In this document: piece by piece, positions 40,755-41,261 of the stretch
How the letters are laid out: every line of letters begins with the position of its first letter
Position numbering within the stretch: position 1 is the first letter of the stretch
Source of the DNA: Acidocella sp.
GTDB lineage: Bacteria; Pseudomonadota; Alphaproteobacteria; Acetobacterales; Acetobacteraceae
Assembly: GCA_027451225.1 (NCBI GenBank)
Contig: DAIDJU010000154.1
Span: forward strand, 1-41,261
DNA length: 41,261 nt
Direction of reading: 5' to 3'
Made by a program: the position numbers and the translations under genes
Notes under the pieces: generated by a model
Seen by the model: only the letters and a program-made list of their open reading frames with translations
The model's database searches: none
What the model was told of the DNA's origin: nothing

Positions 40755-41261
40755 ATGCTGACCTCACCACAGCCCAGCCCCCCTGCCATGATGACCGACC
40801 CCGTTGCCGTGCCTGTGCAGACCCTGCGCTTTCTGGCCACCGCCGAAACCCTGGCGGCCCTGCCCGGTAGCCCGCTGCTGGACACACCCACCACCCCGCC
40901 ACGCGCCAAACGCAGCATCTGGCAATATTACGACAGCCCGGACTTCACCCTGGCGCTGCACCGCGTGTTTCTGCGCATGTCCAAAACACGGCGCGGCCAC
41001 CGGCTGGAGTTGCACATGCCGGGCGTGGACATGGCGGCGGATATTCCCGGCGCCACGCCGGACCTCGCGGCGCTGGGCCCGGATTGCGAGGCGGCCATCA
41101 CCACGCTGCTGGATGGCGCGGCGCTGCACCCGGCCTTCACCACGGACATCAAGCGCCTCACCCGCCGCGCGGGCGAAGTTGAGATCGGGCTGGAGACCGG
41201 CAACATCCTGGCCGGAGCCGAGAAGCAGCATGTAAGGGAAGTGGCGCTCACCGGCCCGGGC
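40755..41261 (+). CDS. divergent CYTH-domain protein, C-terminus beyond the window
   Basis: The 169 visible residues run off the right edge in frame. They resemble the CYTH (triphosphate tunnel) fold: a first strand TLRFLATAETLAALPGSPLL, then QYYDSPDFTLALHRVFLRMS, matching the family's Y-F/Y-D-T/S-P-D..L...LRLR block, then TDIKRLTRR, VEIGLETGNILAG and VREVAL, matching the paired acidic strands. The hallmark ExExK of the first strand is not intact (VQTLR instead), so metal binding may be weak or lost. CYTH proteins cleave inorganic or organic triphosphates and are often fused to CHAD, a polyphosphate-binding domain, which could lie past the edge. It begins 13 bases after the PPDK-like gene. 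Confidence 0.65.
   Translation, partial: MLTSPQPSPPAMMTDPVAVPVQTLRFLATAETLAALPGSPLLDTPTTPPRAKRSIWQYYDSPDFTLALHRVFLRMSKTRRGHRLELHMPGVDMAADIPGATPDLAALGPDCEAAITTLLDGAALHPAFTTDIKRLTRRAGEVEIGLETGNILAGAEKQHVREVALTGPG

Overview
The window is high-GC, densely coded DNA from an alphaproteobacterium, most likely of the Acetobacteraceae/Rhodospirillales type. Three things point there: the order ppiD-trpE-trpG-trpD-trpC followed by lexA; the tpiA-secG-pyrG block; and a GTTC-N7-GTTC SOS box in front of lexA, which is the alphaproteobacterial LexA signature. The content is mostly chromosomal housekeeping. I see no insertion sequence, integrase, CRISPR array, tRNA or rRNA, and no stretch over 300 bases without a gene. 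The longest gaps are the rplJ leader (about 264 bases), the csp/helicase divergent region (about 209) and the region upstream of truB (about 190).

Layout. 1-3272 (minus): rplK-rplA-rplJ-rplL-rpoB, with rpoB cut by the window edge and a structured leader before rplJ. 3433-4740: nicotinamidase pncA and a two-domain cold-shock protein converge on one bidirectional terminator. 4950-7512: a DEAD-box RNA helicase converges on lexA. 7622-13440 (minus): ppiD-trpE-trpG-trpD-trpC, tightly packed. 13527-16432 (plus): tpiA-secG-pyrG. 16486-19432 (minus): lipoprotein, pyrD, HAD hydrolase and a sulfotransferase-like gene. 19517-23120 (plus): codA-ydfG-comM. 23117-28309 (minus): bioB-bioA and a large repeat-bearing glycosyltransferase, with bioD divergent from bioB. 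29110-32855 (minus): a CpaE-like ATPase and gyrB. 33047-34263: truB-rpsO. 34374-37144: DUF1127 small protein, aminopeptidase P and the 2'-5' RNA ligase-family protein thpR. 37257 to the end (plus): a tightly coupled unit of a PhoU-like (DUF47) fusion protein, a phosphotransferase made of only the ATP-grasp and phosphohistidine parts of pyruvate phosphate dikinase, and a truncated, divergent CYTH-domain protein.

How they fit together. Pyrimidine metabolism recurs: pyrG (CTP synthesis), pyrD (de novo UMP), codA (cytosine to uracil) and ydfG (a malonic semialdehyde reductase family used in uracil breakdown). Several blocks usually longer in alphaproteobacteria stop early here: no nusG/secE before rplK, no moaC/moeA between trpC and lexA, no kdsA/eno after pyrG, no pnp after rpsO. 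The strongest candidate for an undescribed system is the three-gene unit at the right end, which looks like a phosphate or polyphosphate module. Other unusual points are a 16-bp perfect hairpin containing the comM start codon, a dispersed hairpin repeat downstream of both lexA and gyrB, and seven regular 43-residue repeats in the glycosyltransferase.
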